Source: Periplaneta americana (taxonomy: Eukaryota > Arthropoda > Insecta > Blattodea > Blattidae). Taken from it: 64,000 bases of DNA. Every line of letters starts with the position of its first letter. The first letter of the stretch is position 1. The translations under genes and the position numbers were made by a program. The stretch is taken from the NCBI RefSeq assembly GCF_040183065.1, contig NC_091126.1, forward strand, positions 145,044,204-145,108,203, read 5' to 3'. Of this stretch, positions 1 to 10,921 are shown piece by piece. The notes under the pieces are model-generated. The model made no database searches, was not told the DNA's origin, and was given only the letters and a program-made list of their open reading frames with translations.

Positions 1-245
1 GTTGGTAGGTTTCAGAGCCTCTTCATCTTCAAAACAATGATCCTGAAGGTCTTCTTTTAACAGGCCAAAGAGGTGAAGTCTGATAGTGCTAGATTAAGCC
101 TGTATACTGGATGAAGCAATACAGTCTGTCCTGATTTTGCTATTGTCTTTGTATGGTGTGCATTGGTGTGCGGCCTGGCATCATGCAGAAAGAGCACATT
201 ATTTTGTTTTTGTTGATGAATTGGACGAAATTTGTTCATATCCAG
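1..245 (-). pseudogene. mariner transposase C-terminal fragment, frameshifted
   Basis: The minus strand encodes a piece of a mariner-family DDE transposase. Visible motifs are FLHDARPH (the HDNARPH block, with one residue missing) and then HPVYRLNLALSD, which corresponds to HPPYSPDLAPSD and retains the third catalytic aspartate. Immediately after this Asp the frame shifts: the next block, HLFGLLKEDLQD followed by FEDEEAL, is in another frame. It runs off the left edge of the window. Upstream (above about 245) the frame carries stops. Family assignment is by motif recognition; the break and the lost residues show it is dead. Confidence 0.85.
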
Positions 246-467
246 TACCTGCAGTTCAATTCGTTTAGGATTGATGCTTATGAAACATTGTTGCAGAAAA
301 TGAAGGGCTCTTTATTTGAAGAACAGTAACACAAAACTGTAATTTACTGAGTGTCAGCTTCTAACGATTTTTTTTAATTCATTCTTTTCCATTTTAATAC
401 ATTGTGAAATAGAACAGACAAATTAATCCTGACGTCATTTATTTGATGTAAATTATTCTTTATGGTA

Positions 468-843
468 CAGTAGTGGCAAAAAAAACTGGACCGACGGAAT
501 AATCAAAGTCCACGAAATGAGCCACTGCGCATGTGACACCCGCATTAACAAGATAGCGAGTAATCTATTGAAATTGTAGTTTCGACTGCTGACATAGCCC
601 ATTTCGAAAGCCATTAGAAAATAAGCTGGTAAAATTCATGTTCTGGGAATAATAAGTTAATTAAGTAGTAAAATATCACTGCAATCGAAATGTATTGGGA
701 ATAAATCTGAATAAGGAACAAAAGTTTCCTTCTCAGGCAGGATTCAACCACGAAAGTCTTAGTTACCAGTCTATTGTGCTATCACTGTGAACAAGGCTCT
801 GAAATCAGCTACAAGGGTCAGTCAGGTTTTTTTGCCACTACTG
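468..843. mobile_element. Tc1/mariner-type MITE, 376 bp, TA target duplication
   Basis: The ends are inverted repeats reading CAGTAGTGGCAAAAAAA inward from each side, with weaker similarity continuing (CTGGACCGAC against CTGACTGAC). Each end is flanked by TA (466-467 and 844-845), the target duplication of Tc1/mariner elements. The interior has no recognisable coding sequence, so this is a non-autonomous element. Confidence 0.85.
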
Positions 844-844
844 T

Positions 845-1640
845 ACATAATTACTACTCAAATTAAAAACTTTTGCACAGTCACCCCTGAAACTGTACTA
901 GTATTCGTTGAAATTGCAGCACCAAGAAAAATCTTATAAAACTGTTTTGTTGTGACTTCACTAAAATGTTGTGTATTAACTTCAGATTGTTGCCTGAGCT
1001 AAGGAACACAACTCTTCAAATAATCAAAATTGAACGTGATATATCCAGTATATAGTATGTAAATGAGTAGACACTTTTTAGATACATTCCAAAAAATATC
1101 AATATTTTCATGATATGTAATCTTTATCTGATGCTTTTTATATGACCTACAGTTTTGTACAAAAGAAACTATTGCTATTCTGAAAGTTTTGCTACATATA
1201 TAATAGTGTATTTATGTAAAAGAAGAAAATTATTAGCTATTTATGAATAAACTGTTGGTTTGTGTTCCTTTTGAAGAATTTAAAAATAATTATCATTGCA
1301 CAGTAAATTTAAGAAATTTTAAAAGAAAAATAATTTGGAAAATCGTTCACCAATACTTACTGTTGTGTACTGGTACTTAGGGCTCTTATTGGTAACTGTT
1401 ATGAACCAAAAATATACTCGTATCTGCCACAAGAAGCAACGAAAATTTGTTCATCTTTTGCAATGGGACAAATGAAATGATTCTTACAGCATGCCAGCAC
1501 TCTTTTACTGCATTGCAGAATAGGTTGAATTGTTAATGGTGAGGGGCGGTGACAGCACTGGTGGTGGTATTTTACTTTACACTTTCAACTACAGTAGTTA
1601 CTGGTATTCATTGTTAAAATTCAACTTTGACAAAAATTGG
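845..1640. other. no gene seen; AT-rich
   Basis: I see no coding, RNA or repeat structure I can support in this stretch, only AT-rich sequence with short homopolymers. Confidence 0.5.
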
Positions 1641-1654
1641 CTGAGGACTCTGTC

Positions 1655-1826
1655 AGCAATGACAGAGTTCTTTCTGACAAAGGCTCTACCACCTTTATTT
1701 CCCTGCTGAAGGAAGCATGTTAAGGATTTGATCAGCCATTAGAATCCATCACCCTCGGCTGGATTTGAACCCAAGAACCTGAGATTCAGTGGCTAGCATG
1801 GTACCTGCTAGACCACCTGGGATGAC
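1655..1826 (-). repeat. tRNA-derived SINE (minus strand)
   Basis: Read on the minus strand from about 1826 it begins with a tRNA-like head: TGGTCTAGCAGGT resembles an A box and GGTTCAAATCC about 40 nt further on is a good B box. It is followed by a tRNA-unrelated body down to about 1655. It lacks a foldable cloverleaf as far as I can judge, so I call it a SINE head and not a tRNA gene. Confidence 0.55.
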
Positions 1827-2145
1827 ACTTATAGAGGTAGTCATGACTGACTTTTCAACTTCTATGCTTTGAAATATCATTATGAAATTTTTAACTCTTG
1901 TTCATACACTTACAAGTAAATACTGTACCAAATTTGCACTATTAGGATTAATGGTTCTCAAGTTATTAGCATGCATTTCCTTTTAATTACTAGTCAGTAT
2001 AAAAAGTCTCTTGTTTAACAGTTTTAACCTGATTGGGCGGTAACTTTGCACAAATACATACATCTTACATGCGTATAAACAAAAAGTGGTATTTGTTTTA
2101 ATATTATATGTATTTACCGTGTTTTTTTCCTAGATATAGGACACA

Positions 2146-2352
2146 GGGATTTTTAACATTGCCATAAGAAACCTGTGTATAAAATCAGTGAGGAAATAAT
2201 TCTATCAGTGGGCCATTTTAGAAATAAGCAGGCCTTGGCAATTTGTAAAGGGATTTTTAACATTGCCGTAAGAAACCTGTGTATAAAATCAGTGAAGAAA
2301 TAATTCCATCAGTGGGCCATTTTAGAAATTAGCAGGCCTTGACAATTTGTAA
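2146..2352. repeat. tandem duplication, two units of ~104 bp
   Basis: A unit starting GGGATTTTTAACATTGCC at 2146 is repeated at 2250 with about 95% identity. It duplicates part of the left terminal repeat of the surrounding element. Confidence 0.85.
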
Positions 2353-2437
2353 AATAAGAGAACATCAGGCTTTGACTTAGCAACCGCAAATGATGTTCTA
2401 TTGTTTTACAAATTGTCAAGCCCTGCTAATTTCTAAA
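2321..2437. repeat. 46-bp-arm palindrome
   Basis: The arm 2321-2366 (starting TTTAGAAATTAGCAGG) is the inverse complement of 2392-2437 with only a few mismatches, separated by a 25 nt loop. It overlaps the second unit of the adjoining tandem duplication, so a third, inverted copy of that unit is present. Confidence 0.85.
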
Positions 2438-3017
2438 CATGGCTACTGATTGAGGGGATACAGTAAGAATCGTGAAAAAATTTGAGAAATTTTCATTGTC
2501 TCAATCGATAGAGTATACGTTTCTGTATACATTTCCAAATTTTCATATATATGTTGAGAGGGAGGGTGTAACATATGCAGCAGGTACTTTTTAGTGCAGG
2601 ATGTAAGTACAAGCATGTCCCAACTTTAGACTTATTTTCCCCAGTAATTACATTTTATGATACAAAAAACCTGATATCTCGAGAGCCGTTTGTCTGATTT
2701 CATTCAAATTTTGTACACTTGTCCTTTGTAATAATCTCTAGAGGTTGGACCACAATGGTTAAATTTGAATGAAAAGTGAGCAATTTTCTAGTAAAAATAC
2801 ATTGAAAAAGAAACAATTCTTTAATGCAAATTTAAAAATCTATAAATTTAGTGTGAAGTCAGCTGTAATGCTCATTGAGGACCAGTCTTTAGATTATGAT
2901 CTCAGATTTAAGAGAAAAGATGGTAAAGGCTATTATTTTCTCAGCTTAGGTTAAATCATGTTTTTTTTGTAAAAGACAACATCTTTTTAATTCAAACTTT
3001 CAAACATATTCATGGTT

Positions 3018-3241
3018 TAGAATAACTCTTCTCGGGTTCTCAGCCAGGTGAGTTGGAGATTAGCTTCCAAGCTTTCGACGGCTAGCTCTGCCATCTTCTT
3101 CATGGAATAAAGTTTACCTGCATTCCCTGAAGAAGATGGCAGAGCTAGCCGTCGAAAGTTTGGAAGCTAATCTCCAACTCACCGTGCTGAGAACCTGAGA
3201 AGAGTTATTCTACATCAAATGCCGGGAAAGCCTCAAGTCAT
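3018..3241. mobile_element. hairpin element 1 with 14-bp target duplication
   Basis: Positions 3018-3102 and about 3128-3212 form inverted arms of roughly 85 bp with about four mismatches, separated by a loop of about 25 nt. A tail of about 29 nt follows (containing GCCGGGAAAGCCT). The whole insertion is flanked by the direct repeat ACATATTCATGGTT at 3004-3017 and 3242-3255. A 14-bp duplication is the length expected of target-primed retrotransposition, not of cut-and-paste elements. There is no open frame of note. Confidence 0.8.
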
Positions 3242-3478
3242 ACATATTCATGGTTACTAGATGTATTATATATCAAATTGAAACTAAAATCATGTAGAAT
3301 AAGTGTGTACAATTTAAAGAAAATATATGAAGTGTTAGTCAAGTTATTTAATATTTTGTAAAAAGTGTAACCGCTACTGTATGAGACCCCTTAAATTATT
3401 TCTTCGTTGTTTTTATACCTAGGTTTCTTAAACCAATGTCATATCCCTGTGTCCTAATACCCAGAAAAACACACAGTA

Positions 3479-4013
3479 TATTTTTTACAAACACATAATT
3501 TTTTTTTAACTATTGGTTTTCAAGTTGGCTGCTTACTGGTGTTATCCCATCACAACATCTGGCATTTCCTTCCATAAACTCATGACACCACAACACTTCA
3601 CCAGCATTTACCTGCATTTCTCTCTATACAGTTACAGTATACTATACATGAAATAATTTGGTTCTCATCCTTCTCACGGGAAGTACTGAAATACTGAAAA
3701 TGTTACCCATTTTGTGTGATGCACACTATACAACTTAAGAAACATCATTGACACGCGTCACTTCCTCTGCACTAATGGATCTAAATTCTGTTCAGATGTT
3801 TTCTTTTAGTTCACCTAGAGTGCGAGGATTAGATGCATGCACTTTAGTTTACTTTGGACTGTTAGGAAGTATACGTCTAAATTTTTGCCTTGTTATACCA
3901 CACGATTTCTTGCCCTTTATGTATGTCTTCTAAATGTATATATGATGACGCATTGAATATCTAACCATTTTACAACACAACACACTACTGCACTGCTCTG
4001 AATGAAGTATGAC
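3479..4013. other. no gene seen
   Basis: AT-rich sequence without recognisable genes or repeats; short open frames here have no family resemblance that I recognise. Confidence 0.45.
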
Positions 4014-4195
4014 CACAGTCTAGTATATACAGTCACGAAGCTTGTGTTGTGAGGGTGCTAGAAACAATAGACTGTGCCAGTACTATTTCGCCTTGTCTGT
4101 AATGAGGCGATATTAGCAATCCTAGTGGTTAGCAACTATCTATGCATGCATATTTACTACATATTGAGCTTCGTGACTGTATATACTAGACTGTG
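4014..4195. mobile_element. 182-bp MITE, family 'CACAGTCTAG', copy 1
   Basis: Terminal inverted repeats of about 29 bp begin CACAGTCTAGTATATACAGT at both ends. Other copies lie at 10922-11104 and 52957-53142, and a 2.1 kb relative with the same termini lies at 39133-41225. The flanks show a degenerate 7-8 bp duplication (GTATGAC / GTATAGC), and the 2.1 kb relative has an exact 8-bp one, which points to a hAT-like superfamily. Confidence 0.8.
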
Positions 4196-4388
4196 GTATA
4201 GCTCACAACTGATCTGTCCACAGTTCGAGACAGCTTGCAACTATGCCATAACTTTACTAAGAGAAGTGCAGAGGAATGCCATTGAAGTGTTGTGGCACCA
4301 TGAGTTTACAGAAGAAAATATTGGCTGTTGCGAAGGGATCACATCGGTGTTGACCTGTGAACCAAGTGTTTTAGTGCATGCATGTGTG

Positions 4389-5360
4389 CAGTGGCGGCTC
4401 GTGCCTTTCTTGGATGGGTGTTCACAAAAAAAAATGTTGGTAATGAACACACTGATATATTCTCTTATAGCTGAGTCGCACGTCAGAGACAAACGAGTTC
4501 TAATATGCATGTACCAAATCTACGCATATAAACCAAAATTAAAACCATTAAACAAGAGTAGAGTAAAATTAATTCATAGGACTCACCTTCACTGCTGTTG
4601 TAGATGGTGTTGAAGATCTAGATTTATTTGTAGAGAAACTCCACGAGCCTAGTTTTGAGAGACGCAAACTTATCAATAACTTTATTATTGAAGTCTCTAA
4701 TGTTGTTAACAAGTTTTTTTTTTTTTTTTTTTCCATTGCCAACACAGCCAATGTGCTTAATCGGTCTTCTGTCCTTGTGTTACGGAGGAATGTTTTAATC
4801 CTCTTTTAATTTAACACACAATTTCAAACACGTCCGTCTCCAAACTTCAAGTGTTACTGCATGGATAATTATATATTTAAACTTTCAATACGCACCAATA
4901 TAGCTTGTATTTTCCCTACTTTGCTGAACAAAAGACAACAGAATCAGCCCCAGTGCGTAACAGTATTTTGAAAAGAAAGAGTAAAGAGAGAAAACGAGGA
5001 AAGAGGGAGAAGGGAACAGAGTGCCAGACACAAGAGAGATAGAGCATCTCTCTTTCTCTGTCATTAGCACGTTAAGACCTGTGCAAGCCAGAGCTATTGC
5101 AACAAACCAGAAAATATTCTCGCCTCAGGCTATTCCATCCTGCAAGAGAAAAATTGTGCGAGCTGCTGTCAACCTGTCCAATGGAGATTTAAAGACACAT
5201 GACACACGAACAGGACATTCTCTCAAGACGAAAAATTTAGGAACGTCATTGCACATTGGAAAGTAATAGATGTAATAATATTAATACAGTAATACTTATG
5301 ATTATTGTTGGTTTTTAAGGTGTTCACGTGCTCCTGTGCTCATATGGAGAACCGCCGCTG
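4389..5360. mobile_element. hAT-type element, non-autonomous, 972 bp
   Basis: Inverted ends read CAGTGGCGGCTC and CAGCGGCGGTTC from the two sides. The flanks CATGTGTG (4381-4388) and CATCTGTG (5361-5368) are an 8-bp target duplication with one mismatch, the hAT signature. No hAT transposase domain is recognisable inside; the interior has only short open frames and a poly(T) run near 4715-4731. Confidence 0.8.
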
Positions 5361-5368
5361 CATCTGTG

Positions 5369-6390
5369 TGTATGTGTGAGAGAGAGATCAAGCACATATT
5401 GGATGACACAAAATGCTCTGCAGTTCGAGGAAACCATTCGGTTCTGAACTCCTATATGCTCTTGGTTTTTATGACTACACACCCTCATAATATATCCTGC
5501 TTCTACTCCTTGACTGCAGGAAAATTCGTTCTCATTTGAAACTACATTCACGCAAAAATCTTCATAGAAAAAATGTCTCCAAAAATTAATTTCCCGATTT
5601 TCTTGTGCCAGATAAGACAACAATATAGGCTACAGACTCCTAAAAACATTTAACAAGTCAGGCTCAGTTCAAGTGAATGAACGTGCCTTAACAGAGGGAA
5701 AATTTGACAAAATAGGATTTCAATTAATACAAAGCCCTCAAAAATTATTCTGCTGATTAGCTCAGCAGGTAGGGATGTCTAAATCCACAGTTCAACATGC
5801 CGAGTTAAAACTATACACATTATGTGTAGTGCTTTTGCTCCCAGACAATACGACTAGGATAAAGGAAAACTTCCCAACAAGAAATACGGGAGATAAGCTA
5901 AAATGAACTACAGAAAGTGTCCAGGAATGTGCTGAAGAGATGTGAAGCATGCTTGAATTCAGGGCACCATTTCCAGCATTTTTAACAACAAGGTAACCTT
6001 TTTTGAGTTTATCTTGCTGAAAATTACGATCAGAGTTTGTCTGGAGATGGGCTGCCTGTGTAGCATGTGGAGGGCATGCTAGACCTTCGTTTGAGTGGTG
6101 ATGTTTCGTCTCATCCACTCTGTATATATGTATACAGTAATTTCTTAGAATGCGTTACTCCTATATGTAAATTTTTCTCTAATAAGACAATTGAAATAAT
6201 TAATAAATTAACTGCTAGATGTCAATGCCTTCTATTTCTTTTTATTTTTCCATACTTATTTCCACGTTCTCCTCCCTTTCACTTTTCCTTTTTTTCATTA
6301 TCCTTATCATAATTCTAATATTAGCTCATCTAATTTGCTTACTATAATATTATCTTAACTTACCATTTTATAAGCAAGATATAGCTGAGG
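5369..6390. other. no gene seen
   Basis: Short open frames on both strands show no domain I recognise. A small palindrome CTGCTGATTAGCTCAGCAG at about 5751-5769 is the only structure noted. Confidence 0.4.
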
Positions 6391-6612
6391 GTCGACCTGG
6401 TTGGTGAGTTGGTATAGCGCTGGCATTCTATGCCCAAGGTTGCGGGTTCGATCCCAGGCCAGGTCGATGGCATTTAAGTGTGCTTAAATGCGACAGGCTT
6501 ATGTCATTAGATTTACTGGCATGTAAAAGAACTCCTGCAGGACAAAATTCCGGCACATCCGGTGACACTGATATAACCTCTGCAGTTGTGAGCATCGTTA
6601 AATAAAACATAA
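6391..6612 (+). repeat. tRNA-derived SINE, family B, copy 1
   Basis: A tRNA-like head carries TTGGTATAGCGCTGG (A box) and GGGTTCGATCCCAGG (B box). The body contains GGCATTTAAGTGTG, AAATGCGACAGGC, TGTAAAAGAACTCCTG and a terminal TTAAATAAA. A second copy with the same order of blocks lies at 18036-18283. Confidence 0.85.
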
Positions 6613-6639
6613 CATTTTATAGATGAGGAGGCGAGACTT

Positions 6640-6845
6640 TGCTTGTGAGCTTTACGAGATGCGGAAATTCATCTCAGACTAAAACCTATCTTCCCCTTCC
6701 ATACCCATTGATGATATAGCCATGGCACCCGATAAGATCACGAAACAGGTCTTGCCTCCTCTACTATACCAGGACCCGAACTACAATTGTATGCCCTGTT
6801 TTGTAAGCCAACTTCTTATCCACTACATTACAACACCAGATTGAG
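6640..6845 (-). repeat. possible tRNA-derived SINE (minus strand)
   Basis: On the minus strand from about 6845, GTAGTGGATAAGAAGTTGG and, about 35 nt later, TAGTTCGGGTCCTGG look like degenerate A and B boxes. Only one copy is present in this window, so the call rests on the boxes alone. Confidence 0.4.
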
Positions 6846-7609
6846 ACTTATAATCTGAACTGTTCCTCATTTAGTTACAGTGGCATATATGAAGGAAGTT
6901 ATGCGTGAATAGTGATATATTTATTTTGTTTCGATCCAAATTACACATAAATGGTTAAATGTTACTTTTTTTATCGAAATAAGGATAAAAGATATTAAAA
7001 AATGGTATGATTTTTAAAAACAAAAACATTGTTACTACAACTTGATAAATAATTAGTTACATTAAGTGCCATATTCGAAATGCAATGTATTAATCCAGGG
7101 CAATTTGAGTGCAGCAAAGGTAAGTTGTTTCTTGAATTTGTGCTCCAACTATATTATAAATTGTCAACTGATTCTCAATAAAGAATGCATGCACCCTGGA
7201 ACAAGTAATCGAAAAAGTTCTTACATTAATTAACAAAGTGCAAGAAAAGTGTTTGCTTCAGAGATCGATGTGAATACAAAAACAGTAATTGATTATTTTA
7301 ATGTTTGTAAAAAGGTCTGTCATGTAATGGTAAGTACCATGTAAGTCTTCACTCATTTGGTGGAAATTCTATGCTTATCTCATTTTCAAAGGCAATGTTA
7401 GTGTAGTCAATCATAGTATAGAATATATAAGACAATATTCGGGCATAATAGTTCTAAGCCTATGGCCACCATACTGTCAAAAAATTGTATTTAAATTATT
7501 TCGTTAGGTCAAAACAGCATATCATAGTGACACAGTCGAGGAAATTACCACAACGGTACAATTTTTCAAACTTTCACATTTATTTAAAATATTTTTTTAA
7601 ATTTTCAAA

Positions 7610-8545
7610 CACTCACTGTGGGCTAAAGCAAGGAGATGCACTTTCACCTTTACTTTTTAACTTTGCTCTAGAATATGCTATTAGGAAAGTCCAGGATAAC
7701 AGAGAGAGTTTGGAATTGAATGGGTTACATCAGCTGCCTGTCTATGCGGGTAACATGAATATGTTAGGAGAAAATCGACAAATTATTAGGGAAAACACGG
7801 AAATTTTACTTGAAGCAAGTAAAGAGATAGGTTTGGAAGTAAATCCCGAAAAGACAAAGTATGTGATCATGTGTCTTCACCAGAACATAGTACGAAATGT
7901 AAATATAAAAGTTGGAAATTTATTCTTTGAAGAGGTGGAACAACAGTAACAAAATAAATGACACTCAGGAGGAAATTAAACGCAGAATAAATGTGGGAAA
8001 TGCGTGTTATTATTCGGTTGAGATGCTTTGGTCATTTAGTTTGCTGTCAAAAAATCTGAAAGTTGGAATTTATAGAACAGTTTTATTACCAGTCGTTCTG
8101 TATGGTTGTGAAACTTGGACTCTCACTTTGAGAGAGAAACAGAGATTAAGGGTGTTTGAGAATAAGGTTCTTAGGAAAATATTTGGGGCTAAAAGAGCTG
8201 AAGTTACAGGAGAATGGAGAAAGTTACACAATGCAGAACTGCACGCATTGTATTCTTCACCTGACATAATTAGAAACATTAAATCCAGACGTTTGAAATG
8301 GGCAGGGCATGTAGCACGTATGGGCGAATCCAGAAATGCATATAGAGTTAGGTGGGAGGCTGGAGGGAAAAACCTTTGGCGAGGCCGAGACGTAGATGGG
8401 AGGGTAATATTAAAATGGATTTGAGGGAGGTGGGTTATGATGGATTAATCTTGCACAGGATAGGGACTGATGGTGGGCTTATGTGAGGGCGGCAATGAAC
8501 CTGCGGGTTCCTTAAAAGGTATTTGTCAGTAAGTAAGTAACACAG
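7610..8545 (+). mobile_element. non-LTR retrotransposon 3' fragment, family R, copy 1 (dead)
   Basis: The plus strand encodes the second half of a reverse transcriptase: [15 protein letters not shown] (RT finger/palm block), then the catalytic box, which should read YADD but here reads YAGN, then the C-terminal region LYGCETWTL, LRKIFGAKR, HNAELHALYSSPDIIR and RRLKWAGHVARMGESRNAYR. About 20 nt are missing near 7938 relative to copy 56036-57075, which breaks the frame, and a second break follows NAYR. The 3' end is GTAAGTAAGTAA at about 8529-8540. The family is a non-LTR element; I do not assign the clade. Confidence 0.88.
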
Positions 8546-8629
8546 AAAATGACAACTGAAAGAACCCTGTGAAGTTTAACTCTGATAAGTTATTGGAGTA
8601 TCGAAAACCTATCTCTCAGTAATTATGTG

Positions 8630-9530
8630 CTCTTTTGAGGAGAGCACTGAAATATTCTTCCTCTGTATTGGCAGGATTACAATATATCATAAGCCAGGGA
8701 ATAATGCCATAAACATGGACACCAAGCAAAGAGATCACCACTCCTTTGACGATTCTTCATTGCATAGACCACAGAATATTTTAGGATCTTGTTATCGTGC
8801 ACAGATCCTGGCCATTGAGCATCAGTATTGGTGAATTCCTTTTTAGCACTACTTGTAGCTTGAACATTGCTGCTTGCTCCTGTGAGTGCAGCCAATGACA
8901 CCAATAGCTCAAAGAAAATAGTGATGTCCTCAAAGTAACCTAGCAACATTGATGTCATTCCATGGGAAATTTTAGCCACAAATTGGTCTTCTCTAAAAAT
9001 ATGGGTAGAATAAGGATGCCTTCCATAATGTTGTGTGACGAAAACAAATTTCGTCCACACCTGTGGAGTAACGGTTAGTGCGTCTGGCCGCGAAACCAGG
9101 TGGCCTGGGTTCGATTCCCGGTCTGGGCAAGTTACCTGGTTGAGGTTTTTTCTGGGGTTTTCCCTCAACCCAATATGATCAAATGCTGGGTAACTTTCGG
9201 TGCTGGACCCCGGACTCACTTCACTGACATTATCACCTTCATCTCATTCAGATGCTAAATAACCTAAGCTGTTGATAAAGCGTCATAAAATAACCTACTA
9301 AAATAAAAATAAATTTCAAAGCCAGGCTCATTTGAAAGTCCATGACAAATTTCCATCATTTGTTTTTCGGTTAAAGCACTTCCTCATGTTCAATTATCTT
9401 CTTCCAAGAAATAAGATGCAAGCCACTCATTTTCGTCCGTAAAAATAAAAAAAAAAAACTGTGGTAATCTTCTTCTCGAATCTTGACTCATTCTTTGTAC
9501 ATTTCATATCTTCTTACTATCATAAAAGCT
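8630..9530 (-). pseudogene. PIF/Harbinger transposase pseudogene, split by a SINE
   Basis: On the minus strand, 9048-8630 encodes GVIGCTHI (normally GVIDGTHI), NVQATSSAKK, the diagnostic WPGSVHDNKILKYS block with the conserved HD pair, and after a stop NPANTEEEYF in another frame. All are hallmarks of Harbinger/HARBI1-type nucleases. A less certain upstream part (about 9313-9530) contains LTEKQMMEICHGL. A SINE (9055-9312) interrupts the two. The catalytic Asp of GVID is replaced, and stops are present, so this is dead. Confidence 0.75.
9055..9312 (+). repeat. tRNA-derived SINE, family A, copy 1
   Basis: Head: GGAGTAACGGTTAGTGCGTC (A-box region) and GGGTTCGATTCCCGG (perfect B box). Body: GGGGTTTTCCCTCAACCCAA, GGGTAACTTTCGG, CCCCGGACTCA, CATTATCACCTTCATCTC and AACCTAAGCTGTTGATAA. 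Three more copies exist in the window (53344-53589 plus; 33641-33882 and 60148-60374 minus). It sits inside the Harbinger pseudogene. Confidence 0.9.
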
Positions 9531-9649
9531 GTCATTGTGGATAAGGTGTTACATGGCAAGAAAATCTCATTCTGAACATTGTAAAAGCTTATTTATTAAT
9601 TAATAATTATAAAATACTAACTTTTCCTGGAATTTATGTCTTTGCTTGC

Positions 9650-9960
9650 CTAATTTTTATGAGAGAAAATGTGGATAAATATTGTAGAAGATCAACCATT
9701 CATGGTTTTGGCACTGGGTCATGTGATGATTTGAGTTTTAAATATTGTCGTACTTCCAAAGCACTGAAAATTTGGGAAACTATGGGAATAAAATTTTTTA
9801 ATGCCTTACCTATTATTGCCAAATGTGTTGCTCTTCCCCCATTTTAAAAAAGTTCTCTTAAAATGGTTAACTGATAAGGTTTTTTACACTGTTGACGAGT
9901 TCTTTAATGTGAAGATGAATGATTTTGTCTTTAAATTTTTAATTTGTAATGGTTCTTTTT
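9650..9960 (+). mobile_element. non-LTR retrotransposon C-terminal fragment
   Basis: The plus strand encodes MGIKFFNALPIIAK, then after a stop LKWLTDKVFYTVDEFFN. The order G-I-K-x-(F/Y)-N-x-L-P, then K-x-x-L, then FYTVDEFF is the usual C-terminus of a large group of insect non-LTR polyproteins. An (ATT)n tract follows directly, which may have grown from its 3' tail. Confidence 0.7.
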
Positions 9961-9992
9961 AGCAAAACCTATTGTAATTTTAATTATTAAAT

Positions 9993-10017
9993 GGCCAATT
10001 ATTATTATTATTATTAC

Positions 10018-10070
<53 letters not shown>
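9993..10070. repeat. (ATT)n microsatellite
   Basis: About 75 bp of nearly uninterrupted ATT repeats, lying directly 3' of the non-LTR fragment. Confidence 0.97.
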
Positions 10071-10071
<1 letters not shown>

Positions 10072-10921
10072 AATAAAATTACTTCAAAACATAAGCATGG
10101 TCTTTACCATAATTCGACATTTTGTAGTACTGTACTTATTTGCATAGGCAAGTACTGGTAAGTATTTTTATTCACAATTTTAAGTAAGTAATGATTAAAC
10201 TCAATAAGTACTAATTATTGGTACCAGTATGGTACCACCGACTTTAAAATTACAGTACTTACAAATATAGTACTACATACTGAATTTTTTTATCACTAGA
10301 ATGCAAGTATTCACTTAAAAACCAGCAGCATTTATGACCTCTTATTTATACAGTATTCATTGCATCCATCATTTTTATCAGCATCTCATTCACTTGAAAA
10401 ACTTATTGAACCTATGTATCCTCAATTTTTTTACACATTGATATGCATTCTGTTATTTCCTCCTCAGTTCTGTAAATTGTTCTTAATCTATCTTTCAACG
10501 TTGGTCTTTTTATTTATCTCAGGTACTAACCATTACTAAAATACATTAATATAATTCCCCGATGTTCACATGTAATGTAAGCCACGTGTCCACTTTTTCA
10601 GGCTGTGAATGCTATTTAACATAAATCCACTTGGTTAAGTGTCACAGACGTTCAATACTTGAGCAATATCTCCATTTGATCTGTGTCAAAATTCAGTGTT
10701 GGAAATCTTGTGTTCCTGAGGAATGTGTTTCATAATCGCTTCATTCTGGCTTGTATTCAGAACGGATTCATTTATTTTCAGGTTCTATAAAAAAAATCTT
10801 TATACCGAAGGATCACTTAACATAGTTTTCTATTAATGAAGGTTTCACTGTCTAACTGAAATTAAAAAAATTACAAGCAACAGAATAACCAAATCACAAA
10901 ATGAGACAAAAGTAATGTTAG
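10071..10921. other. no gene seen
   Basis: AT-rich, with repeated short words such as AGTACT/GTACTG but no gene or defined repeat that I can support. Confidence 0.45.

Larger units (their letters stand above)
2117..3476. mobile_element. DNA transposon-like element with ~95 bp terminal inverted repeats
   Basis: The sequence at 2117-2210 (CCGTGTTTTTTTCC, TAGGACACAGGGAT, AAGAAACCT and AAATAATT in that order) recurs inverted at about 3385-3476. Both ends abut TA. The interior has no transposase; it contains a tandem duplication of the left end (2146-2352), a hairpin (2321-2437) and an inserted hairpin element (3018-3241). It is probably a non-autonomous cut-and-paste element whose superfamily I cannot assign beyond the TA target. 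Confidence 0.6.

Noticed and set aside
4074-4613. 179-codon open frame on the plus strand
   Set aside because: It runs from inside a 182-bp MITE across its inverted end into a hAT element; no domain and no splice support.
5748-5800. tRNA-like word GATTAGCTCAGCAGGTAGG
   Set aside because: It resembles an A box, but no B box follows at the right distance and no cloverleaf can be drawn.
6391-6470. Possible tRNA gene with perfect B box
   Set aside because: The same sequence continues into a body shared with 18036-18283, which makes both copies SINEs and not tRNA genes.
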